From Arthrobacter_J sp038199985 (GTDB lineage: Bacteria > Actinomycetota > Actinomycetes > Actinomycetales > Micrococcaceae): a DNA stretch of 64,000 nucleotides. The position numbers were made by a program, and so were the translations under genes. Within the stretch, counting starts at the first letter, position 1. The number at the start of each line of letters is the position of its first letter. Positions 1 through 7,097 of the stretch are shown piece by piece. The notes below the pieces were generated by a model. The model did no database searches. It was not told the origin of the DNA and was given only the letters and a program-made list of their open reading frames with translations. The stretch is from the NCBI GenBank assembly GCA_038199985.1, contig JBBPYK010000131.1, positions 7,943-71,942 of the forward strand, in the 5' to 3' direction.

Positions 1-1
1 G

Positions 2-52
2 CTGGTGCTGAGCAGCATCATGTTTGTGGTCCTGCGTCAGCGTAAAGCCTGA
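2..52 (+). CDS. C-terminal end of an unidentified protein (partial)
   Basis: An open frame enters from the left edge and stops with TGA at 50-52. The visible C-terminus reads LVLSSIMFVVLRQRKA: a hydrophobic stretch followed by a basic tail, as in the last membrane helix of a polytopic protein with a cytoplasmic C-terminus. It converges on the IclR gene, leaving one base between the stop codons. A transporter is plausible, but 16 residues do not identify the family. Confidence 0.45.
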   Translation: MVLSSIMFVVLRQRKA

Positions 53-53
53 G

Positions 54-773
54 CTACAGCAGCTGCGTCTCGATCGCCATTGCAGCTTTGGACAGGGCTG
101 CACCCAGTTCGCTGACGTCGTCTCGTTGGTTCAGGTAGACGACGGCGATGGATGCGGGCAGCTGTCCAGGAATTCTGATCGGGGCGGCGATCGAGGAAAC
201 ACCCGGAATCACCTCATCATGGCTGAGTGCGTAGCCACGTTCGCGGGCTTCGATAGCTTCTTGCCGGTAGGGCTCCCCTGGAGAGAGACGCTGCCATTCC
301 TCGTCAGACAGACCTGACTGAATGGCGATGCCAGGAGCTCCGGAGCTGAAAGGATGCCGTGTTCCAGGGCGTTGTATCAGTGTGGCGGCCGGGTGTCTTG
401 GCTCCACTGTCAGGAGTGTGACGCAGCCGTGTTGATCCCATACAGCAATGAAAGCTGTCGTTTCCATAGACTCCGCTAAGCGGGTGAGTTCAGGCAACGC
501 GGCGCTTTGAAGATCACGGGACACACCCCGTGCCAGAGCGGCCAGACCGACGCCGGCCTGAACCCTTCCGGCGTCGTCCCTCACCACGAGCGAGTGGTCC
601 TCCAGCGTGCGCAGTATGCGGTAGGCAATGGATCGATGGACACCGAGAGCTTCCGAGAGTTCGGCTATCGACATGGGGGCGTCTGCTTCGGCAAGAATTT
701 CTAGGGCCCGGATTCCACGCGACAGAGTCTGACTGTGCAGGGGTTTTGCTCTTACAGTGGCTGTGGAATTCAT
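54..773 (-). CDS. IclR-family transcriptional regulator
   Basis: A 239-residue protein with an N-terminal winged helix at about residues 17-75 (SIAELSEALGVHRSIAYRIL is the helix-turn-helix) and an IclR effector-binding domain at about 85-239 (FIAVWDQ, HPFSSGAPGIAIQSGL, GVSSIAAPI). Its length is normal for the family. The ATG is preceded by AGGAGA at good spacing. It diverges from the MHS symporter at 1010 across a 236-bp spacer holding a 17-bp dyad, so it probably controls the symporter and itself, with an aromatic or hydroxy acid as likely effector. Known IclR members (PcaR, PobR, HmgR) regulate aromatic catabolism, and the neighbouring meta-cleavage genes fit that. The ligand is inferred. 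Confidence 0.9.
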   Translation of the reverse strand: MNSTATVRAKPLHSQTLSRGIRALEILAEADAPMSIAELSEALGVHRSIAYRILRTLEDHSLVVRDDAGRVQAGVGLAALARGVSRDLQSAALPELTRLAESMETTAFIAVWDQHGCVTLLTVEPRHPAATLIQRPGTRHPFSSGAPGIAIQSGLSDEEWQRLSPGEPYRQEAIEARERGYALSHDEVIPGVSSIAAPIRIPGQLPASIAVVYLNQRDDVSELGAALSKAAMAIETQLL

Positions 774-1009
774 CTGCTCTCCTGGTCGTGGGATTGGGTT
801 CTGATCGTCACAGTACTCGATATGAGAACGTGCTGTTCAAATAGCGAACATCAGACCTAAGGGTGCACCGCGAGAATTGTTGCGTAAAAGTTACACTTTC
901 TACGCGATCAAGAACGCGTTCTGGTATTGGGAAGGTATGATTTCAATCACGTTAATAAATACTGACCGAACTGTCGGTCAGTAACCGTTCACATGATTCT
1001 GGAGTTCGA
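774..1009. promoter_or_regulatory. Divergent IclR/symporter control region with three dyads
   Basis: This 236-bp spacer separates the IclR gene from the MHS symporter. Visible are a 17-bp dyad TGTTCAAATAGCGAACA at 834-850 (5-bp arms), a perfect 12-bp palindrome AGAACGCGTTCT at 911-922, and a perfect 10-bp inverted repeat TACTGACCGA/TCGGTCAGTA at 960-969 and 974-983. The first sits where an IclR operator would be expected. The third resembles a TetR-type operator or a 5'UTR hairpin and ends 26 bp before the symporter ATG. I could not place promoter hexamers with confidence. Confidence 0.6.
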
Positions 1010-2383
1010 ATGACTGCACCGTCCCATGCGGTTCCAATGCCGGCAGCGCGCCAGCGGAAGGAAGAGCGCAAAGTACTCGCAGGTACCTTGGTTGGCACCA
1101 CCATTGAGTGGTATGACTTCTTCATATTCGCGCAGCTAACGGCAACGCTGCTCGCGCCGCTATTTCTCACACCGCTCAACGAGGAGAGTCCGGGCCTGGC
1201 CCAGATACTGTCCTTCGCCCTGATTGGGATTAGCTTCTTCTTCCGGCCCCTTGGAGCGATCGTTGCTGGTCGCTTGGGGGATCGGATTGGTCGCAAGCCG
1301 ATGTTGGTGTTCACCCTCATCACCATGGGGGTAGCAACCGCACTGATCGGCCTTCTACCGACGTACGCCAGCATTGGCATCTGGGCTCCTATCCTGCTGG
1401 TTCTCCTGCGGGTTATTCAGGGCTTCTCCGCCGGTGGCGAGTGGGGCGGGGCCGCCCTGATGGCCGTCGAGCATGCACCACTGAAGAAGCGTGGACTCTT
1501 TGGCGCTTTTCCGCAGATCGGTGTTCCGATTGGAATGATCCTGGCAACCGGCCTGCTATTCTCCTTGCGGGTAGGCATGTCTGAGGAAGACTTCCAGGAA
1601 TGGGGCTGGCGCTTGCCGTTCCTGCTCTCCATTGTGCTGATTCTGGTGGGTTACCTGATCCGCCGTACGGTTGAGGAGAGCCCGGTATTCAAGGAGCTCT
1701 CTCAACGAAAGGCCGAAAGTAACACGCCACTGCGAAGCCTCTTTCGTCATCACTGGCGCGAGGTGCTCTATTCCTGCATGATCTTTATCGGTAACAATGC
1801 GGCCGGCTATCTGGTGATCGCGTTCTTCATCTCCTACGCAACCAAGACGCTGGAGCTTCCCCTGCCGGAGGTACTGCTTGCTACAACCCTCGCGTCTTTC
1901 GGATGGCTGATCTTCACACTCCTGGGTGGCTGGATTTCCGATCACATTGGTCGCGTCAAGACCTTCCTGCTCGGGTACGCCATCATGTTCGTGTGGATGA
2001 TCCCCATGTTCATGCTGGTCGACACCGGGAATATCGTCCTCTACGGCGTGGGTCTGTTTGTTCTGACGATTGGGCTCGGCTTCTCCTATGGTCCGATGTC
2101 TGCCATGTACGCCGAAATGTTCCCCGCGAACATTCGCTACTCCGGCATTTCCATTGGCTACGCCCTCGGGGCTATTTTCGGTGGAGCCTTTGCTGCAACG
2201 ATCGCTCAGTGGCTGCTCGTCACCACGGGCTGGTCTGGCTCAGTGGGGATCTACATTATGGTCCTTTGCGTGATCTCCTCCGTGGGTGTCATTCTCGCCA
2301 AGGAAACCCGGGGAGCGGACCTGCGGATCGGCTCATTGGAAGCGCGGGACAGGAAAGCCACCGCTGGGGAAACTACTGATTAA
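1010..2383 (+). CDS. MHS-family (MFS) metabolite:H+ symporter
   Basis: A 457-residue polytopic membrane protein with about 12 predicted helices. The N-terminal signature GTTIEWYDFFIFAQ is typical of the metabolite:H+ symporter branch (ShiA, KgtP, ProP, PcaT). The MFS loop 2-3 motif is GRLGDRIGRKP, echoed in the second half by GGWISDHIGR. The start ATG follows GGAG at good spacing. It lies between an IclR regulator and the homoprotocatechuate genes, so it probably imports an aromatic acid such as 4-hydroxyphenylacetate or its dihydroxy derivative. Substrate is inferred from context only, since MHS carriers also take up shikimate, oxoglutarate, citrate and betaines. Confidence 0.9.
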   Translation: MTAPSHAVPMPAARQRKEERKVLAGTLVGTTIEWYDFFIFAQLTATLLAPLFLTPLNEESPGLAQILSFALIGISFFFRPLGAIVAGRLGDRIGRKPMLVFTLITMGVATALIGLLPTYASIGIWAPILLVLLRVIQGFSAGGEWGGAALMAVEHAPLKKRGLFGAFPQIGVPIGMILATGLLFSLRVGMSEEDFQEWGWRLPFLLSIVLILVGYLIRRTVEESPVFKELSQRKAESNTPLRSLFRHHWREVLYSCMIFIGNNAAGYLVIAFFISYATKTLELPLPEVLLATTLASFGWLIFTLLGGWISDHIGRVKTFLLGYAIMFVWMIPMFMLVDTGNIVLYGVGLFVLTIGLGFSYGPMSAMYAEMFPANIRYSGISIGYALGAIFGGAFAATIAQWLLVTTGWSGSVGIYIMVLCVISSVGVILAKETRGADLRIGSLEARDRKATAGETTD

Positions 2384-2544
2384 AACAAAATAATAGAAGT
2401 TACTCCTGATCCGCGGTGGGCGCAACCTCATCGCATGGGTAGTTCTCCCCATCGCGGACCGGAGCGTAGTTACCTATAGTTATCAGTGAGGAAGGGGCTA
2501 CCGACAAGCCCCAACCACCATCTCGGACATTGTCCGGGACGATA

Positions 2545-2592
2545 GATAGCCGGAACGCCAGAGTTTCCCCAGCCTCTGATGTTCCGGCTATC
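2545..2592. terminator. Hairpin 1 with conserved loop, putative terminator
   Basis: 12-bp arms GATAGCCGGAAC (2545-2556) and GTTCCGGCTATC (2581-2592) enclose a loop carrying GAGTTTCCCCAGCCTC at 2561-2576, with an inner CAGAG/CTCTG stem. TCTTTT follows on the plus strand, so it could terminate the symporter transcript about 160 bp after its stop. It shares its loop with hairpin 2. Confidence 0.6.
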
Positions 2593-2774
2593 TCTTTTAA
2601 CGGACCAAGCATGCTGATGGCCACGTTATATATCACTCGTTATGGTCTGCAGGCAAATGATTTGATGGGTAGAAGTACCCATGGCGACTTTGCCATAACA
2701 CCCGTATTGTTCCATTGGTAGAGCTTACCGAGACAAGCTCACCACACCGCCTGGGCTACGGCCCACGGCAAACG

Positions 2775-2822
2775 AAAAGCCGAAACACCCGAGTTTCCCC
2801 AGCCTCCGGTGTTTCGGCTTTT
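2775..2822. terminator. Hairpin 2 with the same loop, bidirectional terminator
   Basis: 15-bp perfect arms AAAAGCCGAAACACC (2775-2789) and GGTGTTTCGGCTTTT (2808-2822) flank the same 16-nt loop sequence (2791-2806) as hairpin 1. T-rich 3' sides occur on both strands (TTTTTCG plus, CTTTTCG minus). It ends 26 bp from the hpaD stop, so it very probably ends the minus-strand aromatic operon and can also stop plus-strand read-through. Confidence 0.75.
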
Positions 2823-2847
2823 TCGTCTTCTTGCACTGCCAGGACTG

Positions 2848-3918
2848 TTAGACCTGCGTACCCACCTTGAAACCCTTTTCCTCACCGGGTTCACGAGTGT
2901 AAGAGAATCCGTCCGCTCCTATGGTGACGTCAGCTTCTCGAGACTCCTCACGGTGGACCAGCTCGCGCACGTTGCCATCGAGATCCAGGACGCTAGATGC
3001 CTCGGAGTACCAGCTGGGGACCACAGGGCTGCCCCACCAATCGCGGCGCTGATTGTCGTGCACGTCCCACGTCAGAGTCGGATTATCCGGATCCCCCGTG
3101 TAGTAGTCGTGCGTGTAGATCTCGATCCTGTGGCCATCCGGATCCAGCAGATAGAGGTAGAACGCGTTCGAAACCCCGTGGCGTCCGGGGCCACGCTCAA
3201 TCTTGTCGGACTGCCGCAGCGCGCCCAGATGATCACACAGGTGCAGAATCTGCGTCCGTTCATGGGTAGCGAACGCAATATGATGCATCCGTGGTCCGTC
3301 TCCACCGGTGAGTGCTACGTCATGCACCGTTGGCTTACGGTACATCCAGGCGGCGTAAACAGTGTTGTTGTCGTCATCGCCTCCGCGGATATCCTCGGAG
3401 ACCTTGAACCCCAGTCCTTCGTAATACTGACGTGCTGCGCCAACATCTGGAGTGACTACGTTGAAGTGATCTAGACGGGAAATTGCGCCTGCGCCGTGGA
3501 CATCGTAGCGCCGGGTGAACCGCTCCACATGCTTGGCTTCGTAGAAGAACTCGACGGGGAAGCCCAACGGATCCTCGATTCGGACGGCTTGACCGATACC
3601 GCGGGTGTGACCGGCGGCTACACGTTCTACCCGAACGCCAAGAGCACGGTAGTACTCCTCGGCAACGTCCAGTTCGGACTCAGAACGAACGCGGTACGCC
3701 ATGACCGACATGGCGGCCTCGGGGCCTTTGCGCAATATTAGCGAGTGGTGCAGGTACTCCTCGAAGGCGCGGAGGTAGATGGCGTCGTCGTCCTCATGAG
3801 TGACGACCAACCCCAGAACATCCACATAGAACTCGCGAGATTTCACCAGATCTGTGACGATCAGTTCCGCGTAGGCGCACCGCAGCACGTCTGGGGGAGT
3901 GGGCAATGAAGTATTCAT
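2848..3918 (-). CDS. hpaD: Homoprotocatechuate 2,3-dioxygenase (extradiol)
   Basis: A 356-residue two-module vicinal-oxygen-chelate protein that cleaves 3,4-dihydroxyphenylacetate next to its hydroxyls, giving 5-carboxymethyl-2-hydroxymuconate semialdehyde. Metal ligands of the family (two His, one Glu) match H151 (LDHFN), H213 (MHHIAF) and E266 (GHRIEIYT). The segments GPGRHGVSNAFYLYLLDPDG and DYYTGDPDNP are hallmarks of the Brevibacterium Fe(II) and Arthrobacter Mn(II) enzymes (HPCD, MndD), and the length agrees. Sequence does not tell which metal it uses. It is the last gene of the operon, 28 bp after hpaE, with AAGGA before its ATG and a terminator after it. Confidence 0.95.
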   Translation of the reverse strand: MNTSLPTPPDVLRCAYAELIVTDLVKSREFYVDVLGLVVTHEDDDAIYLRAFEEYLHHSLILRKGPEAAMSVMAYRVRSESELDVAEEYYRALGVRVERVAAGHTRGIGQAVRIEDPLGFPVEFFYEAKHVERFTRRYDVHGAGAISRLDHFNVVTPDVGAARQYYEGLGFKVSEDIRGGDDDNNTVYAAWMYRKPTVHDVALTGGDGPRMHHIAFATHERTQILHLCDHLGALRQSDKIERGPGRHGVSNAFYLYLLDPDGHRIEIYTHDYYTGDPDNPTLTWDVHDNQRRDWWGSPVVPSWYSEASSVLDLDGNVRELVHREESREADVTIGADGFSYTREPGEEKGFKVGTQV

Positions 3919-3946
3919 TTCAGGTATTTCCTTTGCTCAGGGAAGG

Positions 3947-5455
3947 CTAGCCGTCAACCAGCGCGGCGTCATCGGAACCGAATTTGGGAGTGTGTACCGG
4001 GCCCAGGCTGATGTGTACTGCCTGCTGGTCCGTATAGAAGTCGATGGACCGGTAGCCGCCTTCATGGCCAAGCCCAGACGCCTTGACGCCGCCGAACGGA
4101 GTGCGAAGGTCGCGGACGTTATGACTATTCAGCCACACCATTCCCGCGTCGATGTTCTGCGCAAAATTGTGTGCACCAGCCAGATTGTTCGTCCAGAGGT
4201 AGGCGGCCAGTCCATACCGCGTGTTGTTGGCGAGCTCAAGAGCTTCATCCCAGGTGTCAAAGGGGGTGATGGACACAACGGGACCGAAGATCTCTTCCTG
4301 GAAGATCCTGGCGTCCGGAGCGACGTCTGCAAAGACCGTGGGCGCAATATAGTTACCCTCTGAAAGTCCCTCAGGGCGTCCGCCACCAGCCAGCAGCCGT
4401 CCCTCCTGCTTGCCGATCTCCACATAGGAAGCCACCTTGTCGAAGTGCTCGGGGTGCACCAGTGCACCCACCTGAGTCTTCGGGTCCTGAGGATCTCCCA
4501 CCACGATCGTCTTCGCACGAGCAGCGTAGCGGTTGCAGAATTCTTCATAGATACCGCGTTGAACCAGAATTCTGGATCCTGCGGTGCAGCGCTCGCCGTT
4601 GAGTGAAAATACTCCGAATAGAGTGGAATCGATAGCTGCGTCCAGATCCGCGTCCTCAAAGATGACGGCCGGGGATTTGCCGCCCAGCTCCATCGACATT
4701 CCCTTGAGGCCTTCCGCGCAGTTGCGGAAGATGGTTTGGCCGGTGCTTGATTCGCCAGTGAAGGAGATCAGCGGGACGCCCGGATGCTTGACCAGGGCGT
4801 CGCCTGCTTGTTCGCCCATGCCGTTGACCAGGTTGAAGACACCCTTGGGCAGACCAGCATCTTCGAAGATCTGGGCCCAGAGACTGGCGGACAGCGGGGT
4901 GAACTCCGCAGGTTTGAGCACGACGGTACAACCTGAGGCCAACGCCGGTGCCAGTTTCCAGGACTCCAGCATGAACGGCGTGTTCCACGGGGTGATGAGA
5001 CCGGCGACGCCGATCGGCTTGCGGTTCACGTAGTTCAATTGTGAACCCGGAACCTTGTACGTGTCGTCGCTCTGGGCAACGATGAGGTCCGCGAAGAAGC
5101 GGAAGTTTTCCGCGGCGCGTTCGGCTTGGCCCTTTGCCTGGGTGATGGGAAGTCCTGTGTCGAAGGTCTCCATCTCCGCGAGGCGGTCCTTCTGCGCGAC
5201 CACGGCGTCGGCGATCCGGTTCAACACCGTTGCGCGCTCGCGGGGCTTCATTCGCGGCCATGGTCCGGTGCGGAAGGCCTCCGTTGCGGCAACAACGGCT
5301 GCGTCAATGTCAGCGGACTGACCTGCCGCTGCGGTGCAATAGTTCCGGTTGTGGGTGGGTTCCAAGACGTCGAACGTTTCGCCGCCAATGGACTCCACAA
5401 ACTCGCCGCCGATGTAGTGCTGCAGGTGGGTGGGGAGGTTCTCGGGAATGCTCAT
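3947..5455 (-). CDS. hpaE: 5-carboxymethyl-2-hydroxymuconate semialdehyde dehydrogenase
   Basis: A 502-residue NAD-dependent aldehyde dehydrogenase. Visible family residues are N158 (TPWNTPF), the cofactor loop FTGESSTGQ, E256 (MELGGK) and the nucleophile C290 (NGERCTAG). Near the C-terminus, FGGVKASGLGHEGG is typical of hydroxymuconic-semialdehyde dehydrogenases. It oxidises the ring-cleavage product of HpaD to 5-carboxymethyl-2-hydroxymuconate. Placement directly upstream of hpaD and a 4-bp overlap with the preceding DapA-like gene support the pathway role. Other ALDH substrates cannot be excluded by sequence alone. Confidence 0.93.
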   Translation of the reverse strand: MSIPENLPTHLQHYIGGEFVESIGGETFDVLEPTHNRNYCTAAAGQSADIDAAVVAATEAFRTGPWPRMKPRERATVLNRIADAVVAQKDRLAEMETFDTGLPITQAKGQAERAAENFRFFADLIVAQSDDTYKVPGSQLNYVNRKPIGVAGLITPWNTPFMLESWKLAPALASGCTVVLKPAEFTPLSASLWAQIFEDAGLPKGVFNLVNGMGEQAGDALVKHPGVPLISFTGESSTGQTIFRNCAEGLKGMSMELGGKSPAVIFEDADLDAAIDSTLFGVFSLNGERCTAGSRILVQRGIYEEFCNRYAARAKTIVVGDPQDPKTQVGALVHPEHFDKVASYVEIGKQEGRLLAGGGRPEGLSEGNYIAPTVFADVAPDARIFQEEIFGPVVSITPFDTWDEALELANNTRYGLAAYLWTNNLAGAHNFAQNIDAGMVWLNSHNVRDLRTPFGGVKASGLGHEGGYRSIDFYTDQQAVHISLGPVHTPKFGSDDAALVDG

Positions 5456-6399
5456 GCCTGTGCTCCGATCTCGAATCCGGTGATGGGGGTGAGGAAGTCT
5501 TCGCCCTGTGCCAGCAGCTCCTCAATCTTGGTGATACCTGCGTCGGTCGGCGTGATCAGGGGCGAGCGCACGTGGTCTGAAGCGATCAGTCCGCGGCGTG
5601 CCATGACCCACTTCGACGGTGCTGGATTGGTCTCAACAAACAGGAGGTCTGCGAGCGGATGCAGGCCGTAGTGAATATCGCGGGCCTTTTCAAGGTCGCC
5701 GTCTTCCCAGGCGTGGTACATGTCTGAGATGGCGCGGGGAGAGAGGTTCGCCAGCGCGGAGATGAAGCCGACGCCGCCAAGTGCCATCAGGGGCAGACAG
5801 AGGATCTCGATGCCGGACCACACCAGCAGGTCACGTCCGCAGGCGTGGATGACGCGGGAGAAATGCTCGAAGTCTTTCGTGGTTTCCTTGATTCCCACAA
5901 TGTTCTCAAAGTCGTGGAACAATCTGGCCACTGTCTCTGGTGCCATGTCGACGGCGGTCCTGGACGGAACGTTGTAGATGACGAACGGCATGTCAGGGAA
6001 CGTCTGAGCCACTTCGGCGTACCAGCGGTACAGGGCTTCCTGAGTGGGCTTCGAGTAGTAGGGCGTGATGATCATCGAGGCGTCAGCGCCGGCGTCGATG
6101 GCCGCCTGAGTCAGCTCAAGCGTTTCAGACATTTTTGCTGTGCCTGTACCGGGCATGAATGGGACGCGGTCGTCGATCTCGGCGGCAGCGACCTTGATCG
6201 ACTCGATACGCTCGGCGACGCTGAGGGAACTCGGTTCACCGGTTGAGCCGCCCAACGTAATTCCGGTGGAACCGTTGGCGATCTGCCAGTTAATCATGTT
6301 GCGTAGGCTCGCGTTGTCCACCTCGCCTTCTGCGGTGAAGGGTGTGAACAGGGCGGCAAGGGCGCCGCTCAGGGAACGGGGGTCGGAACGAAACTTCAT
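5452..6399 (-). CDS. DapA/NAL-family class I aldolase of the homoprotocatechuate operon
   Basis: A 315-residue TIM-barrel lyase of the dihydrodipicolinate synthase/N-acetylneuraminate lyase family. Visible are the pyruvate-binding loop GGSTGEP (about 50-56), catalytic Y142 (IYNVPSRTAVD), R147 and Schiff-base K171 (VGIKETTKD). The operon lacks a class II HpaI. My inference is that this protein cleaves 2,4-dihydroxyhept-2-ene-1,7-dioate to pyruvate and succinic semialdehyde, or handles a related oxo acid. A housekeeping lysine role is unlikely in this setting. It overlaps hpaE and the gntR gene by 4 bp each, indicating translational coupling. Confidence 0.85.
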   Translation of the reverse strand: MKFRSDPRSLSGALAALFTPFTAEGEVDNASLRNMINWQIANGSTGITLGGSTGEPSSLSVAERIESIKVAAAEIDDRVPFMPGTGTAKMSETLELTQAAIDAGADASMIITPYYSKPTQEALYRWYAEVAQTFPDMPFVIYNVPSRTAVDMAPETVARLFHDFENIVGIKETTKDFEHFSRVIHACGRDLLVWSGIEILCLPLMALGGVGFISALANLSPRAISDMYHAWEDGDLEKARDIHYGLHPLADLLFVETNPAPSKWVMARRGLIASDHVRSPLITPTDAGITKIEELLAQGEDFLTPITGFEIGAQA

Positions 6400-7097
6400 G
6401 GTTGTCCTTTCTCGGGGGGTGAGCTGGTCAGGGTGTGGTTGAGGTAGGCGCTGAGGGTTGCTTCTCGGTGTTTGCGGGCGGTGTGTTCTACCGTGCTGGA
6501 GTTGGCCCCCTGCCGAATGAGTACCAGTAGATGCGAGTGCTCATTGACTGATTCTTTAGCGCGCCCGGGAACGTAGGCGAAAGTTGAGGACCGCAGCGCA
6601 TGCAATCTTCCCCAGCCTCGATGCACAAGGTCCAGAATGTGCGGATTGGGGCAGCGCGAGTACAAGATGGTGTGGAACTGCCGGTTCAGTGTGGTGAAGC
6701 TGACTGGGTCAAAATTTTCCAGACAGTGCCGCATTTCCGCGTTGATCAGTTCCGCTGTGTTCAGCTCTGCTGCGGTCAGCATTGGCGATGAGAGGGCGGT
6801 CGCCGCGCCCTCAACGATGCTCAGGGTCTGCATGGTGTGCAGGTATTCTGTGGGGTCTATGCCGGCGACCGTTGCTCCAACGTTGCGTTCGAACGTCACC
6901 AGTTTTTCCGCTTCTAGGCGACGGATCGCTTCCCGGACGGGAACCACACTGATGTTGAGGTCGGCAGCAATTCTACCGAGCACGAGCCGATAGCCGGCGC
7001 CGTAGGTACCGTCCAGGATCCGCTCCAGAATACTGGAGTAGGCGAGCTCGGATTTACTGGCCACTGGCACAGCGGTGCTCACCGTGCTGTTGCCCAC
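6396..7097 (-). CDS. GntR-family (FCD) regulator nested in the operon
   Basis: A 233-residue FadR-subfamily regulator. The winged helix is at about residues 16-82, with VVPVREAIRRLEAEKLV as recognition region. It is followed by an all-helical FCD effector domain with the expected acid/His residues (LNRQFHTILYSRC, EHSHLL). The start is GTG, overlapping the end of the hpaG-rraA gene by 19 bp, and its stop overlaps the aldolase start by 4 bp. A GTATAC-centred palindrome upstream of the operon (8565-8576) fits the FadR-type consensus and is its probable operator, implying autoregulation by a pathway intermediate. Confidence 0.9.
   Translation of the reverse strand: MGNSTVSTAVPVASKSELAYSSILERILDGTYGAGYRLVLGRIAADLNISVVPVREAIRRLEAEKLVTFERNVGATVAGIDPTEYLHTMQTLSIVEGAATALSSPMLTAAELNTAELINAEMRHCLENFDPVSFTTLNRQFHTILYSRCPNPHILDLVHRGWGRLHALRSSTFAYVPGRAKESVNEHSHLLVLIRQGANSSTVEHTARKHREATLSAYLNHTLTSSPPEKGQP

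Larger units (their letters stand above)
2384..2847. other. 464-bp spacer between convergent genes, no credible gene
   Basis: This lies between the symporter and hpaD, which converge. The short frames here (for example 2400-2636 minus, 2530-2721 plus) cross the hairpins, have no recognisable motif and no good ribosome binding site, so I do not call them. The region holds two related hairpins (2545-2592 and 2775-2822, listed separately) and a small inverted repeat ATGGGTA-gaag-TACCCAT at 2665-2682. Confidence 0.6.

Noticed and set aside
2400..2721. Short frames on both strands in the symporter-hpaD spacer
   Set aside because: They cross the two hairpins, contain no recognisable motif and lack convincing ribosome binding sites.
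2809..5671. Long plus-strand frames opposite hpaD, hpaE and the aldolase
   Set aside because: They mirror genes with clear motifs and full-length homology; typical antisense frames of GC-rich DNA.
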